Below, in pieces: positions 41,890-51,198 of a DNA stretch of 64,000 bases. The stretch spans positions 91,585 through 155,584 of the forward strand of contig NZ_JAJOZU010000005.1 of NCBI RefSeq assembly GCF_022419205.1. The letters are read 5' to 3'. Source of the DNA: Thermomonas alba. GTDB lineage: Bacteria > Pseudomonadota > Gammaproteobacteria > Xanthomonadales > Xanthomonadaceae. Each line of letters opens with the position of its first letter. The stretch's first letter is position 1. Under the pieces are notes generated by a model. That model made no database searches and was not told where the DNA came from. It saw nothing but the letters and a program-made list of their open reading frames with translations. Made by a program: the position numbers and the translations under genes.

Positions 41890-42053
41890 GTCGCGTGCGC
41901 CTCGTCATGTTCGGCCACATTTCTCTGCGGCCGGCGGGGAAATACAGGAACTGACAGTGGGAAGTTGCTGGTATTGCCGGCACCAGCACGCCCTCTCCCG
42001 CTACTTCCGACTGCCAACTCGTTGGTTCTGGAACATCATCGTCCACAACGGCC

Positions 42054-42083
42054 AAAGGCCGGGGACTTCCGTCCCCAGCCTTT
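42054..42083 (-). terminator. Attenuator-like hairpin between rplL and rpoB
   Basis: A 13-bp stem with one G-U wobble, closed by GGAA on the minus strand, lies about 41 bases past rplL. It has no U-tract. In E. coli a partial terminator and an RNase III site at this junction lower rpoBC expression relative to rplJL; by position this is the likely equivalent. The remaining 235-base spacer holds no gene. Confidence 0.6.
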
Positions 42084-42124
42084 GCTGGTCGCCAGCAGGT
42101 GCAGCCCGGCGACGCAATGAAGGA

Positions 42125-42496
42125 TTACTTGATTTCGACGGTCGCGCCGACGGCCTCGAGATCCTTCTTCATCTTCTCGGCGTCTTCCTTCGACACGCCT
42201 TCCTTCACGACGCCACCGGCCTCGGTGAGGTCCTTGGCTTCCTTCAGGCCCAGGCCAGTGATGGCGCGGACGGCCTTGATCACTTCGACCTTCTTGTCGC
42301 CAGCGGACTTCAGGATGACGTTGAACTCGGTCTGCTCTTCGACAGCGGCCGCGGCCGGGCCAGCGGCGGCGACAGCCATCACCGGAGCGGCGGCGGAAAC
42401 GCCGAACTTCTCTTCGATGGCCTTCACCAGCTCCATCACTTCCATCAGCGACTTGGCGGCGATGGCTTCGACGATCTGCTCGTTGGTCAGGGACAT
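42125..42496 (-). CDS. rplL: 50S ribosomal protein L7/L12
   Basis: A 123-residue stalk protein that recruits translational GTPases and is present in several copies per ribosome. The N-terminal dimerisation helices ([20 protein letters not shown]), an Ala-rich hinge (about 36-52) and the C-terminal domain with [24 protein letters not shown] are present. It lies 60 bases after rplJ. Confidence 0.98.
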   Translation of the reverse strand: MSLTNEQIVEAIAAKSLMEVMELVKAIEEKFGVSAAAPVMAVAAAGPAAAAVEEQTEFNVILKSAGDKKVEVIKAVRAITGLGLKEAKDLTEAGGVVKEGVSKEDAEKMKKDLEAVGATVEIK

Positions 42497-42556
42497 TGCG
42501 ATTACCTCTGGATATGTTTCGTTTGAATGGGGAACGTCGTCAGGACCGGACGTACA

Positions 42557-43093
42557 TCACGCCGGCTCGGCCTGCGCCGCGGCCTCTGCCGGGGCTGCCT
42601 CGCCGGCGCCCTGCTTGTCGGCCACCGCCTTGACCGCACGCGCAAACATCGCGGCCGGCTCGGCCAGCACGCGGGCCAGCATGGCCAGGGCCTGATCGCG
42701 GGTCGGCAGCGACGCCAGCACGTCGACATGGCTGGCCGGATACTGCTGGCCACCTACGACGACGACCTTGGGCTGCAGCTTGTCATTGGTCTTGGCGAAC
42801 TCTTTGATCAGGCGCCCGGCGGCGCCGGGTTCTTCGAGCGAGAACGCGTACAGCAACGGACCCACCAGGGAGTCCTTCGCCACTTCGTACTCGGTACCGG
42901 TGACAGCGCGCGCAGCCAGCGTGTTCTTCACGACCTTCAGGAACACGCCCGTCTCGCGGGCCTTCTTACGCATCGCGGTCATTTGCTCGACCGTGGTGCC
43001 GGCATACTCGGCCGCGATCAGCGAGTGCGCCGTCGCGGCGACTTGCGCCACCTGTGCGACAACGTCCTGCTTCTGGGACAGATTGAGAGCCAT
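42557..43093 (-). CDS. rplJ: 50S ribosomal protein L10
   Basis: A 178-residue L10 that anchors L7/L12 dimers and, in E. coli, represses rplJL by binding the leader. It starts [19 protein letters not shown] and contains [23 protein letters not shown]. The ATG at 43093 has GGAG five bases before it. The Ala-rich C-terminus is typical of the L12-binding helix tail. A 355-base leader precedes it. Confidence 0.97.
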   Translation of the reverse strand: MALNLSQKQDVVAQVAQVAATAHSLIAAEYAGTTVEQMTAMRKKARETGVFLKVVKNTLAARAVTGTEYEVAKDSLVGPLLYAFSLEEPGAAGRLIKEFAKTNDKLQPKVVVVGGQQYPASHVDVLASLPTRDQALAMLARVLAEPAAMFARAVKAVADKQGAGEAAPAEAAAQAEPA

Positions 43094-43448
43094 AATCACT
43101 CCTCTATTGAACGCCGCCTGCGGCTCCTGCCGCTGGCGGTCCTAGGCAACGCCGATCCGTGGCATTGAGGATGCAGCGCATCCCGGTGGTGGCCATCCAG
43201 AGTTGTCTTGAATCAAAACATCCCAGAAGGGCATCACCATCTACGCAGGCTCCCCCCAACCGGGAGCGGATTAAGCGACTCCGCCTTCGGCAACGGCGAA
43301 TCCATGCCGTGTGAGCATCCCTGCCCGTCGTTGCCGCGCGCAAACCGCACCTGCGGTCTTTGACGGCTTCCGCCGCAATGAACCGCAGCGGGGCCTTCAA
43401 ACTTTCAAGGCGCCGCGCCGCCAGGGCGACGCGGGCCATAAAACGCGA
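43094..43448 (-). promoter_or_regulatory. 355-base leader region of rplJL
   Basis: No gene is seen between rplA and rplJ. Position and length match the L10-L12 leader, which binds the L10-L12 complex in other bacteria. A long-range 8-bp pairing (CGGCAACG with CGTTGCCG, about 43286-43335) and a GC hairpin close to the ribosome binding site are visible. A TTAATC near 43271 could be a -10, but its -35 is poor. The L10 site itself was not proven by sequence. Confidence 0.45.
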
Positions 43449-44147
43449 TTACTTCAGATTCAGCGAAGCCTGATCCACGGTGACACCCGGCCCCATGGTC
43501 GAGCTGAGCGAAATCTTCTGCAGATAGGTACCCTTCGAGGTCGCCGGCTTGGCCTTGATCAGGTCCTGCAGCAGCGCCTGCAAATTGCTCTTGAGCGCTT
43601 CATTCTCGAAGTTGGCCTTGCCGATCGTGCAATGGATGATGCCGGCCTTGTCGGTGCGGTAGCGCACCTGACCCGCCTTGGCATTCCTCACCGCCTCGGC
43701 CGGGTTGGGCGACACGGTGCCGACCTTCGGGTTCGGCATCAGGCCGCGCGGACCCAGCACCTGACCGAGCTTGCCGACCACGCGCATCGCATCCGGCGTG
43801 GCGATCACCACGTCGTAGTTCAGGTCCCCGGCCGTCATCTTCTCGGCCAGGTCATCCATACCGACCACGTCGGCACCCGCGGCCAGCGCCTCATCGGCCT
43901 TGGCGCCCGGCGGGCAGAACACCGCCACCCGCACGGACTTACCCGTACCCGCCGGCAGCACGGTGGAGCCGCGCACCTGCTGATCCGACTTCTTGGCATC
44001 CACGCCGAGCCGGATCGCCACATCGACCGCCTCGACGAACTTGGCGCGGCTGTGCTCCTTGACGATCTTCAGGGCTTCATCGATCGGATAGGCCTTGCCG
44101 GGAACGGTCGCAGCCTGGATCGCTTTCTGTCGCTTGGTCAGTGCCAT
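43449..44147 (-). CDS. rplA: 50S ribosomal protein L1
   Basis: A 232-residue L1, the mobile stalk protein that helps release deacylated tRNA and, in E. coli, represses rplKA. It starts [13 protein letters not shown] and contains [37 protein letters not shown]. It is 4 bases after rplK. Confidence 0.98.
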   Translation of the reverse strand: MALTKRQKAIQAATVPGKAYPIDEALKIVKEHSRAKFVEAVDVAIRLGVDAKKSDQQVRGSTVLPAGTGKSVRVAVFCPPGAKADEALAAGADVVGMDDLAEKMTAGDLNYDVVIATPDAMRVVGKLGQVLGPRGLMPNPKVGTVSPNPAEAVRNAKAGQVRYRTDKAGIIHCTIGKANFENEALKSNLQALLQDLIKAKPATSKGTYLQKISLSSTMGPGVTVDQASLNLK

Positions 44148-44151
44148 CGTC

Positions 44152-44580
44152 TCAACCCTCCACCACCAGACCCATGGAACGGGCCGAGCCCGCGATCGTC
44201 CGCACCGCCGCCTCCAGATCAGCCGCGGTCAGATCGGGCTCCTTCGTCTTGGCGATTTCCTCGAGCTGCTTGCGGGTCACCTTGCCCACCTTCTCGGTGT
44301 TCGGGCGCTTGGAGCCAGACGTGATGCCAGCCGCCTTCTTCAGCAGAATCGAGGCCGGCGGAGTCTTGGTAACGAAGGTGAAGGTGCGGTCGGAATAGGC
44401 CGTGATCACCACCGGAATCGGCAGACCCGGCTCGAGCTTGGAGGTCGCGGCATTGAACGCCTTGCAGAACTCCATGATGTTCAGACCGCGCTGACCGAGC
44501 GCAGGACCGACCGGCGGACTGGGATTGGCCTGCCCGGCCTTGACCTGCAGCTTGATATAGCCGACAACTTTCTTTGCCAT
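44152..44580 (-). CDS. rplK: 50S ribosomal protein L11
   Basis: A 142-residue L11 of the GTPase-associated centre and the thiostrepton site; it is required for RelA activation. The start [30 protein letters not shown] and the C-terminal [11 protein letters not shown] tail are typical. The ATG at 44580 is chosen; 20 upstream in-frame residues lie in the leader. Confidence 0.98.
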   Translation of the reverse strand: MAKKVVGYIKLQVKAGQANPSPPVGPALGQRGLNIMEFCKAFNAATSKLEPGLPIPVVITAYSDRTFTFVTKTPPASILLKKAAGITSGSKRPNTEKVGKVTRKQLEEIAKTKEPDLTAADLEAAVRTIAGSARSMGLVVEG

Positions 44581-44767
44581 TTTCGTAAAGTCTCCGGGTG
44601 CAAACGCCTGCGCGCAGGCTCCCCATCGGGCCGGGAACATTCATCCATCCCACGCGCGCCCCGGCATCACGTGCGTAGAAAGTAGAAAACCTTCCTGCCG
44701 ACATCGGCCACAGAAGGGCGGCCGCTGCTCAGCAAGAGACCTGCTCACCTCCTAAAGGGAGCTGGTG

Positions 44768-44797
44768 AGTATAGCAGCATCGCGGATGCAGCGTCCA
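44768..44797 (-). promoter_or_regulatory. Promoter of rplKA
   Basis: On the minus strand TGGACG (44797-44792) and TATACT (44773-44768) are 18 bases apart, inside and just after the nusG stop region. A CTCACC/GGTGAG hairpin with an inner CTCC/GGAG pair lies at the start of the leader (about 44744-44769). L1 control of this leader is possible but not shown. Confidence 0.6.
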
Positions 44798-44799
44798 GT

Positions 44800-45387
44800 T
44801 CAGATCTTTTCGACCTGCCCGAACTCCAGCTCGACCGGGGTGGAGCGACCGAAGATCAGGACCGCCACCCGCAGGCGGTTCTTTTCGTAGTTGATTTCCT
44901 CGACCACGCCGTTGAAGTCGTTGAACGGGCCATCCACCACCCGCACCATCTGACCTGGCTCGAACAGCACCTTCGGCTTTGGCTTCTCGACGCCATCCTG
45001 CACGCGCTGGAGGATGGCATCCGCCTCCTGGTCACTGATCGGCAACGGACGATCAGCAGTGCCTCCGATAAACCCCATGACCCTGGGCGTTTCCTTGACC
45101 AGGTGCCAGGACTCGTTGTCGATGCGCGGAATGCCATCCTCCACGTGGGTGGCAATCTGCACCAGGACGTAGCCCGGGAAGAACTTGCGCTCGGAACGCC
45201 GCTTCTGCCCAGCGCGCATCTCCACGACCTCCTCGGTCGGCACCAGCACCTCGCCGAAGCGGTCCTGCATGCCCATCCGCGCGATCCGGTCACGCAGCGC
45301 CTGGGCCACCGACTTCTCAAAGCCGGAATAGGCATGCACCACGTACCAGCGCTTCTGGACTTCGCTATTGCTCACGGCATTCTCCAT
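44800..45387 (-). CDS. nusG: Transcription termination/antitermination protein NusG
   Basis: A 195-residue NusG that binds RNA polymerase beta-prime and couples transcription to Rho or, through S10, to the ribosome. The NGN domain ([19 protein letters not shown], about 13-31, through FFPGYVLVQ) and the C-terminal KOW domain ([24 protein letters not shown]) are clear. The ATG at 45387 overlaps the secE stop. Confidence 0.97.
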   Translation of the reverse strand: MENAVSNSEVQKRWYVVHAYSGFEKSVAQALRDRIARMGMQDRFGEVLVPTEEVVEMRAGQKRRSERKFFPGYVLVQIATHVEDGIPRIDNESWHLVKETPRVMGFIGGTADRPLPISDQEADAILQRVQDGVEKPKPKVLFEPGQMVRVVDGPFNDFNGVVEEINYEKNRLRVAVLIFGRSTPVELEFGQVEKI

Positions 45388-45767
45388 CAGGAACCAAGCA
45401 GCGTCTTGACGGCGAGCTGGATGATCCAGTCGAAGGCCGCCAGGATCAGGCTAATGGCAACGACTGCAATCACCACGACCCACATCGTCCGGGTCGCCTC
45501 CTGGCGAGTCGGCCAGACCACCTTGCGCAGCTCGAAGCGGGACTCGGCCAGGAACTCGCGGACACGGCTGCCGGCACTGCTGAGCAAAAAGACCCATCCA
45601 CCCAGCGCCAGCGCGATGGCCACGACCAACGCCCGGACCGCACCCGGCAGCGCATCATCGAACCAGTAATAGACAAAGACGCCCACCGCCACCAGCAGCG
45701 CAGCCAATACGTACTTGACGATGTCCGCGGAAGCTGCGGATTGATGAGGCAGCGAGTTGCTGGTCAA
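45387..45767 (-). CDS. secE: Protein translocase subunit SecE
   Basis: A 126-residue SecE with three hydrophobic helices, as in the E. coli form, clamping SecY in the inner membrane. The conserved amphipathic segment is [19 protein letters not shown], directly before the last helix. It follows tRNA-Trp by 34 bases and overlaps nusG, the standard secE-nusG arrangement. Confidence 0.97.
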   Translation of the reverse strand: MTSNSLPHQSAASADIVKYVLAALLVAVGVFVYYWFDDALPGAVRALVVAIALALGGWVFLLSSAGSRVREFLAESRFELRKVVWPTRQEATRTMWVVVIAVVAISLILAAFDWIIQLAVKTLLGS

Positions 45768-45801
45768 GGCGCGACTCTCTTTGAGTTGGGGTATTTCGAA
45801 A

Positions 45802-45877
<76 letters not shown>

Positions 45878-45896
45878 ATGAACCGCACTATTCCCG

Positions 45897-45930
45897 AAAA
45901 AGGCAACGGCGGCTTGCGCCGCCTGCCTTT
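45897..45930 (-). terminator. Intrinsic terminator after tufB
   Basis: On the minus strand AAAGGCA and TGCCTTT with an inner GGCGGC/GCCGCC stem close on a GCAA tetraloop, followed by a U-run. It is a good terminator 46 bases after tufB. No clear promoter lies between it and tRNA-Trp, so tRNA-Trp-secE-nusG may depend on read-through. Confidence 0.75.
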
Positions 45931-45976
45931 CACCCCGACCCGTTCCCGCAGGCGAGAACGGGGGAAACGCAGGGGC

Positions 45977-47167
45977 TTACTTGATGATCTTGGACACCAC
46001 GCCGGCGCCGACGGTGCGACCGCCCTCACGGATCGCAAAGCGCAGACCTTCGTCCATCGCCACCGGGTTGATCAGCGTCACCTTCAGCTTCACATTGTCG
46101 CCCGGCATCACCATCTCCACACCCTCCGGCAGCTCCACCGCTCCCGTAATGTCCGTCGTGCGGAAATAGAACTGCGGACGATACCCCTTGAAGAACGGCG
46201 TGTGGCGACCACCCTCGTCCTTCGACAGCACGTACACCTCCGCCTCGAACTCCGTGTGCGGCGTGATCGTGCCAGGCTTCGCCAGCACCTGCCCGCGCTC
46301 CACCTCGTCACGCTTGGTGCCGCGCAGCAGCAGACCCGCGTTGTCGCCCGCCTGCCCCTGATCCAGCAGCTTGCGGAACATCTCAACGCCCGTCACCGTC
46401 GTCTTCTGGGTCGGACGAATGCCCACGATCTCGACTTCGTCACCCACCTTGATCGTGCCGCGCTCGATTCGACCCGTCACCACCGTGCCGCGACCCGAAA
46501 TCGAGAACACATCCTCCACCGGCATCAGGAACGGCTTGTCGATCGCACGCTCCGGCAGCGGAATCCAGCTGTCCAGCGCCTCCACCAGCTTGATGATCGA
46601 CGGCACGCCGATCTCCGACTGATCCCCCTCCAGCGCCTTCAGCGCCGAACCCTTGATGATCGGCGTCTCATCGCCCGGGAAGTCGTACTTGGAGAGCAGG
46701 TCGCGCACCTCCATCTCCACCAGCTCCAGCAGCTCAGGATCGTCCACCATGTCCGCCTTGTTCAGGTAGACCACGATGTACGGCACGCCCACCTGCCGCG
46801 CCAGCAAAATGTGCTCACGCGTCTGCGGCATCGGACCGTCCGCCGCCGAGCACACCAAAATCGCACCGTCCATCTGCGCCGCACCCGTGATCATGTTCTT
46901 CACGTAGTCGGCATGCCCAGGGCAGTCCACGTGCGCATAGTGACGCGTCGGGCTCTCGTACTCCACGTGCGCCGTCGAAATCGTAATGCCGCGCGCCTTC
47001 TCCTCCGGCGCCGCGTCAATCTGATCGTACGCCTTGAACTCACCGCCGAAACGCTCCGCGCCAATCTTCGTCAGCGCCGCCGTCAGCGTCGTCTTGCCGT
47101 GATCCACGTGGCCAATCGTCCCCACGTTCACGTGGGGCTTGGTGCGCTCGAACTTACCCTTTGCCAT
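45977..47167 (-). CDS. tufB: Elongation factor Tu (copy B)
   Basis: A 396-residue EF-Tu with the same amino-acid sequence as the copy at 28652-29842. All GTPase motifs are intact ([22 protein letters not shown]). It is preceded by tRNA-Tyr, tRNA-Gly and tRNA-Thr and followed by tRNA-Trp, the usual tufB context. It is likely transcribed from the tRNA promoter. Confidence 0.98.
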   Translation of the reverse strand: MAKGKFERTKPHVNVGTIGHVDHGKTTLTAALTKIGAERFGGEFKAYDQIDAAPEEKARGITISTAHVEYESPTRHYAHVDCPGHADYVKNMITGAAQMDGAILVCSAADGPMPQTREHILLARQVGVPYIVVYLNKADMVDDPELLELVEMEVRDLLSKYDFPGDETPIIKGSALKALEGDQSEIGVPSIIKLVEALDSWIPLPERAIDKPFLMPVEDVFSISGRGTVVTGRIERGTIKVGDEVEIVGIRPTQKTTVTGVEMFRKLLDQGQAGDNAGLLLRGTKRDEVERGQVLAKPGTITPHTEFEAEVYVLSKDEGGRHTPFFKGYRPQFYFRTTDITGAVELPEGVEMVMPGDNVKLKVTLINPVAMDEGLRFAIREGGRTVGAGVVSKIIK

Positions 47168-47168
47168 G
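45977..47168. repeat. Long direct repeat, copy 2 (tuf)
   Basis: The second copy of the 1192-base repeat. It appears identical in DNA to 28652-29843, including silent positions, while both flanks differ. Confidence 0.9.
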
Positions 47169-47218
47169 ACTGCGTCTCGTTGGGTTTGCCTGCCGCGACA
47201 GGCGTGAGGTTACAAATG

Positions 47219-47294
47219 TGGTGCTCACGAATGGAATCGAACCATCGACCTCCTCCTTACCAAGGAGGTGCTCTACCGACTGAGCTACGTGAGC
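47219..47294 (-). tRNA. tRNA-Thr (GGT anticodon)
   Basis: A 76-base tRNA with encoded CCA. The acceptor GCTCACG pairs with CGTGAGC, the D arm is GCTCAGTCGGTAGAGC, the anticodon loop is CTTGGTAA, and the T arm is GGTTCGATTCC. It lies 52 bases before tufB. Confidence 0.97.
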
Positions 47295-47321
47295 AAGTTT
47301 TGCAGCAGGGCCGCACAATGG

Positions 47322-47395
47322 TGGAGCGGGAGACGGGAATCGAACCCGCGCTAGTAGCTTGGAAGGCTACAGTTCTACCATTGAACTACTCCCGC
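47322..47395 (-). tRNA. tRNA-Gly (TCC anticodon)
   Basis: A 74-base tRNA with encoded CCA. The acceptor GCGGGAG pairs with CTCCCGC, the D arm is TTCAATGGTAGAA, the anticodon loop is CTTCCAA, and the T arm is GGGTTCGATTCCC. It is the middle gene of the tRNA cluster. Confidence 0.97.
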
Positions 47396-47451
47396 ACGGG
47401 AGCCCTGCCTTGTTACATCATCACTGGCTGGTGAGACCGGTGATTTTAAGC

Positions 47452-47537
47452 TGGTGGAGGGAGGTGGATTCGAACCACCGAAGGCGTAAGCCAGCAGATT
47501 TACAGTCTGCCCCCGTTGGCCGCTTGGGTATCCCTCC
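47452..47537 (-). tRNA. tRNA-Tyr (GTA anticodon)
   Basis: An 86-base class II tRNA with encoded CCA and a long variable arm. The acceptor GGAGGGA pairs with TCCCTCC, the anticodon loop is CTGTAAA, and the T arm is GGTTCGAATCC. It is the first gene of the tRNA-tufB transcript. Confidence 0.97.
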
Positions 47538-47582
47538 AGACAACCTCTATGTGGAGCAACAAAGCCCCTCAAAGAGCTCGCT

Positions 47583-47611
47583 ATTGTTGCCGCCATGTAT
47601 CCCCATGTCAA
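47583..47611 (-). promoter_or_regulatory. Promoter of the tRNA-tufB operon
   Basis: On the minus strand a perfect TTGACA (47611-47606) is 17 bases from AACAAT (47588-47583). The sequence after the -10 is GC-rich (AGCGAGC), like the discriminators of stringently controlled stable-RNA promoters. It lies about 46 bases before tRNA-Tyr. Confidence 0.7.
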
Positions 47612-47668
47612 CACAATCGCCGAGATTTTTTTACGGCGCCCCAAGCCGCGACCGGCCGCGGATGCCAC

Positions 47669-48169
47669 TCACACCGCCGCCAGCACATAGTCCACGAAGG
47701 AGAAGGCCAGCGGATGCTTGGCATCGACCGGATGCAGGACGCGCCTGACCTCCCGCCAGCGCCCGGGCGGAAGCGGCGGGAAGAACGCATCCGCGCCCTC
47801 CACCACCGTCTCCACATGGGTGAGATGCAGATGGGTGGCCTGTGGTAGCGCCAGCGCGTACACCTGCCCCCCGCCGATCACGCACAGTTCCCCGCCACCC
47901 TCGCTGACGACCAGGGCGAGCGCCTGCTCCAGCGAGGCCACCGCCTGCATGCCGGGGCAGGGCGCCTGCCCGCCGCGAGTGAGCACCAGGTTGCGCCGCC
48001 CCGGCAGCGGCCGCCCCAGCGACTCGGCAGTGTGTCGCCCCATCAGCACCGGCTTGCCCAGGGTGAGCGCCTTGAACCGCTTGAGATCGTCCGGCAAATG
48101 CCAGGGCAAGGCGTTGCCGCGGCCGATGGCCCGGTTGCGATCCAGCGCGGCGATCAGGGAGATGCGCAT
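47669..48169 (-). CDS. folA: Dihydrofolate reductase
   Basis: A 166-residue NADPH-dependent reductase that makes tetrahydrofolate, the trimethoprim target. It starts MRISLIAALDRNRAIGRGN; the catalytic acid is Asp27 in LPDDLKRFK, and the cofactor loops include GRHTAESLGRPLPGR and VIGGGQVYALAL. The ATG at 48169 is favoured by family alignment; an ATG five codons upstream (48184) is also possible. It is just after thyA, whose dihydrofolate product it recycles. Confidence 0.94.
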   Translation of the reverse strand: MRISLIAALDRNRAIGRGNALPWHLPDDLKRFKALTLGKPVLMGRHTAESLGRPLPGRRNLVLTRGGQAPCPGMQAVASLEQALALVVSEGGGELCVIGGGQVYALALPQATHLHLTHVETVVEGADAFFPPLPPGRWREVRRVLHPVDAKHPLAFSFVDYVLAAV

Positions 48170-48191
48170 GGCGGGATCCGGCATCGTCGGC

Positions 48192-48986
48192 TCACACCGC
48201 CACCGGCGCCTTGATCGCTGGCCACGGGTCGTAGCCTTCGATCGCGATGTCCTCGTAACGAAAATCGAGGAGGTCGCGCACCTGCGGGTTGAGCTTCAAC
48301 ACCGGCAGCGGCCGCGGCGTGCGCGTCAGCTGCTCGCGCGCTTGATCGAAGTGGTTGGCATACAAATGCGCATCACCGAGGGTGTGCACGAAATCGCCCA
48401 CCCCCAACCCGCATACCTGCGCCACCATGTGGGTCAGCAGCGCGTAGCTGGCGATGTTGAACGGCACGCCGAGGAAGATGTCGCCGCTGCGCTGGTAGAG
48501 TTGGCAACTCAGGCGGCCGTCCGCCACGTAGAACTGGAACAGGGTGTGACAAGGCTGCAGCGCCATCTTCGGCAGGTCGGCCACGTTCCAGGCGGAGACG
48601 ATCAGGCGGCGCGATTCCGGGTTGCGCCGGATCTCCTCCAGCACCCAGCGGATTTGATCGAAGGTCCGCCCGTCGGCGCCCTCCCAGCTGCGCCACTGCT
48701 TGCCATAGATCGGCCCCAGCTCGCCGTCCGCATCCGCCCACTCGTCCCAGATCGAGACCCTGTTGGCCTTCAGGTAGGCGATGTTGGTGCTGCCCTGCAG
48801 GAACCACAGCAGTTCGTGGATGATCGAGCGCAGGTGCAACTTTTTGGTGGTGACCAGCGGGAAGCCTTCGCGCAAATCGAAGCGCATCTGCCAGCCGAAC
48901 ACGCTGCGGGTGCCGGTGCCGGTGCGGTCGCCCCTGTCGGTCCCGTGCTCCAGGACGTGCCGCAGCAGGTCGAGATATTGCCTCAC
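48192..48986 (-). CDS. thyA: Thymidylate synthase
   Basis: A 264-residue enzyme that methylates dUMP to dTMP with methylene-tetrahydrofolate, the same length as E. coli ThyA. The catalytic Cys146 is in [10 protein letters not shown], with RSW-like, RRLIVSAWN and the nucleotide-binding [10 protein letters not shown] also seen. It starts at a GTG overlapping the lgt stop as GTGA, with GGAGGGGG upstream. The order lgt-thyA-folA indicates one operon. Confidence 0.95.
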   Translation of the reverse strand: MRQYLDLLRHVLEHGTDRGDRTGTGTRSVFGWQMRFDLREGFPLVTTKKLHLRSIIHELLWFLQGSTNIAYLKANRVSIWDEWADADGELGPIYGKQWRSWEGADGRTFDQIRWVLEEIRRNPESRRLIVSAWNVADLPKMALQPCHTLFQFYVADGRLSCQLYQRSGDIFLGVPFNIASYALLTHMVAQVCGLGVGDFVHTLGDAHLYANHFDQAREQLTRTPRPLPVLKLNPQVRDLLDFRYEDIAIEGYDPWPAIKAPVAV

Positions 48987-49882
48987 CGCGCCCCCTCCGG
49001 ATCGGTCGCAGCCGGCATCAGGGTCGGCGCCGTACGCGACTTCCACAGCCAGAACAGGCCAAGCAGGATCAGCGGCAGGCTGAGCAGCTGCCCCATGGTC
49101 AGCCAGCCGAACGCGAGATAGCCCAGCTGGGGGTCCGGCTCGCGTACGAACTCGACCAGAAACCGGAAGCAGCCGTACAGCAGCGCGAACAGGCCGGAAA
49201 CCGCATAGCGCGGGCGCGGCCGGCGCGAATACCACACCAGCACGCAGAACATCACCAGGCCTTCCAGGGCGGCCTGATACAGCTGCGAGGGATGACGCGC
49301 GAACGCATCCAGCAGCCCGGCCTGGTACTGCGCGCGCAGGGTGGCCGCATCCATCGAGGCGAACGGCTCCGGCAGCGCGCGCGGGAAGATCACGCCCAGG
49401 CGCTCGAACATCGTGCCATCCGTGGGCTTGCCCCACAGCTCGCCGCCGATGAAGTTGCCGATGCGGCCGAACCCGAGCCCGGCCGGCACCAGCGGCGCGA
49501 TGAAATCGACCGTATCGAAATAGTGCATGCGGTATCGGTGCGACCACCAGGCGATCGCCGCGAGCACGCCGAGCAGGCCGCCGTGGAAACTCATGCCACC
49601 TTCCCAGACCCGAAACAGCAGCAACGGATCGTGCAGGAACGCCGGCAGGTCATAGAACAGCATGTAGCCGACCCGGCCGCCGACCACCACGCCGAGCATG
49701 GCGTAGAACATCAGGTCGGAGAAACCGTTGTCGTCCACCCCCGGCAGGCGCCCGGCGCGCACCCGGCGGCGCCCCAAGTGCCAGGCCACGGCAAAGCCCA
49801 GCAGGTACATCAGCCCGTACCAGTGAACCTTCAGCGGTCCGAGCGAGAGGGCGATGGGATCGATTTGATGCAGGTATGGCAT
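48983..49882 (-). CDS. lgt: Phosphatidylglycerol--prolipoprotein diacylglyceryl transferase
   Basis: A 299-residue inner-membrane enzyme that attaches diacylglycerol to the lipobox cysteine of prolipoproteins. About seven hydrophobic helices are visible. The signature [13 protein letters not shown] is at 139-151, His100 lies in SFHGG, and HPSQLYQA occurs in the C-terminal half. The second Asn of the signature is Gly here. The ATG at 49882 (MPYLHQIDP) fits the family start. It overlaps thyA. Confidence 0.95.
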   Translation of the reverse strand: MPYLHQIDPIALSLGPLKVHWYGLMYLLGFAVAWHLGRRRVRAGRLPGVDDNGFSDLMFYAMLGVVVGGRVGYMLFYDLPAFLHDPLLLFRVWEGGMSFHGGLLGVLAAIAWWSHRYRMHYFDTVDFIAPLVPAGLGFGRIGNFIGGELWGKPTDGTMFERLGVIFPRALPEPFASMDAATLRAQYQAGLLDAFARHPSQLYQAALEGLVMFCVLVWYSRRPRPRYAVSGLFALLYGCFRFLVEFVREPDPQLGYLAFGWLTMGQLLSLPLILLGLFWLWKSRTAPTLMPAATDPEGAR

Positions 49883-49916
49883 GTGGGGCCTGGGTAATGG
49901 ATCGTGGGGCGACGCG

Positions 49917-50666
49917 CTACCACTCGCCCGCACCCGGAATGCGGTGGGAAGCGGCGCGGCGCCGCATCAGCAGGTTCAGCCACTCCACCAGCGCCGAGAA
50001 GCCCATGGCGAAGTAAACGTAGGCCCGCGGCACATACACGTCCAGACCATCCAGGATCAGCACGGCGCCGACCAGCAGAATGAAGGCCAGCGCCAGCATC
50101 TTGATCGTGGGGTTGGCATCGATGAAGCGCCCGAGCGGGTTGGCGGCCAGCAGCATGATGGCTACCGCCACCAGGATGGCCACCACCATGATCGGGATAT
50201 GCCGCGCCATTCCTACCGCGGTGATCACCGAGTCCAGCGAAAACACGATATCGATCACCGCGATCTGCGCGATCACCAGCGCAAACACCGCCGAGGCCTT
50301 GGTGGTACGCGGGTCCTCGTCCTCTCCGCCGGTGATCAGGTCACGGATCTCCAGCACGCCCTTCACCAGCAGGAAGACGCCTCCCAGGATCAGCACCAGG
50401 TCGCGGATCGAGATGCCCTGCCCGAACAGCTGGAACAGGTCTTGCGACATCCGCGCCAGGAAAGCCAATGTCACCAGCAGCAGGATGCGGGTGACACAGG
50501 CCACCGCGATGCCGAGCCTACGTGCCTGGGATTTGCGCGCTTCCGGCAGCCGGCTGACGGCGATCGAAATGAACACCAGGTTATCGATGCCCAGCACGAT
50601 CTCCAGCGCGCTCAGGGTCACCAATGTCAGCCAGGCATCCGGTGAAATCAAAAAGCTCAGATCCAT
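49917..50666 (-). CDS. TerC-family integral membrane protein
   Basis: A 249-residue membrane protein with about seven helices. Acidic residues inside the helices, EIVLGIDN near 22-29 and DIVFSLDSV near 139-147, are the TerC marks, implicated in metal ion transport in relatives such as Alx and YoaE. It lacks the CBS/CorC extension of larger homologues. It lies 34 bases after dgkA and 34 bases before lgt, which leaves no room for a manganese riboswitch. Confidence 0.88.
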   Translation of the reverse strand: MDLSFLISPDAWLTLVTLSALEIVLGIDNLVFISIAVSRLPEARKSQARRLGIAVACVTRILLLVTLAFLARMSQDLFQLFGQGISIRDLVLILGGVFLLVKGVLEIRDLITGGEDEDPRTTKASAVFALVIAQIAVIDIVFSLDSVITAVGMARHIPIMVVAILVAVAIMLLAANPLGRFIDANPTIKMLALAFILLVGAVLILDGLDVYVPRAYVYFAMGFSALVEWLNLLMRRRAASHRIPGAGEW

Positions 50667-50700
50667 TCCATTCCTCGATTACTCCGCCGCGAACACGGCA

Positions 50701-51081
50701 TCACAGCCAGCGCGGCAGCAGCAGGGTGCCCCAGACCAGCAGCACGTTCATCATCAGCACGAACACCGCAGCCGAGCCCATGTCCTTGGCGCGGCCGGCC
50801 AGCTCATGACGCTCCGGACCGAAGCGTTCGATCACCGCCTCCATCGAGGAGTTCATCAGCTCCATCGCCAGCACCAGCAGGCAGCTACCGACCAGCAGCA
50901 CGCGCTCCACTGGCGTTTGCCCCAGCCACCAGCCGAGCGGGCCCAGCAGCAGGAACAGATAGACTTCCAGCCGGAACGAGGATTCGTGCAGCCAGGCTGC
51001 GCGCAGCCCCAGCAGGGACCAGCGGGCAGCACGCAGGACACCGGCCGGCCCGCGTGGGAAGTGCCCATACAGGTCAGCCAT
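50701..51081 (-). CDS. dgkA: Diacylglycerol kinase
   Basis: A 126-residue, three-helix membrane kinase that phosphorylates diacylglycerol, recycling lipid used in osmoregulated glucan or LPS modification. The active-site stretch ELMNSSMEAVIERFGPERHELAGRAKDMGSAAV contains the conserved Glu, Asn and Asp. The ATG at 51081 (MADLYGHFP) is chosen, since 25 upstream in-frame residues exceed the family length; AGGAA lies upstream. Confidence 0.93.
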   Translation of the reverse strand: MADLYGHFPRGPAGVLRAARWSLLGLRAAWLHESSFRLEVYLFLLLGPLGWWLGQTPVERVLLVGSCLLVLAMELMNSSMEAVIERFGPERHELAGRAKDMGSAAVFVLMMNVLLVWGTLLLPRWL

Positions 51082-51198
51082 GCGTGCAATTCCTAAGCAG
51101 GCAAGCGCAGCGGGAAGCAGCCATCTAACCAGGCGCCAGACGAAGCGGAACGCCATTCTGCCATAAGCCCCCGAACCGCTCCGGCGCTCCGGGGCCGG

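Noticed and set aside
47598-47668. A hairpin terminator for folA near CCGCGGCCGG and the A-run GTAAAAAAA
   Set aside because: The run is A rather than U on the transcribed strand, and the stem is only about five base pairs, so it does not qualify as a terminator.
50667-50700. A yybP-ykoY (manganese) riboswitch upstream of the TerC-family gene
   Set aside because: Only 34 bases separate it from dgkA, too short for this riboswitch, and no conserved loops are seen.
51082-51156. A longer dgkA start 25 codons upstream
   Set aside because: The extra N-terminus exceeds the family length and lacks conservation. The ATG at 51081 gives a normal 126-residue protein.
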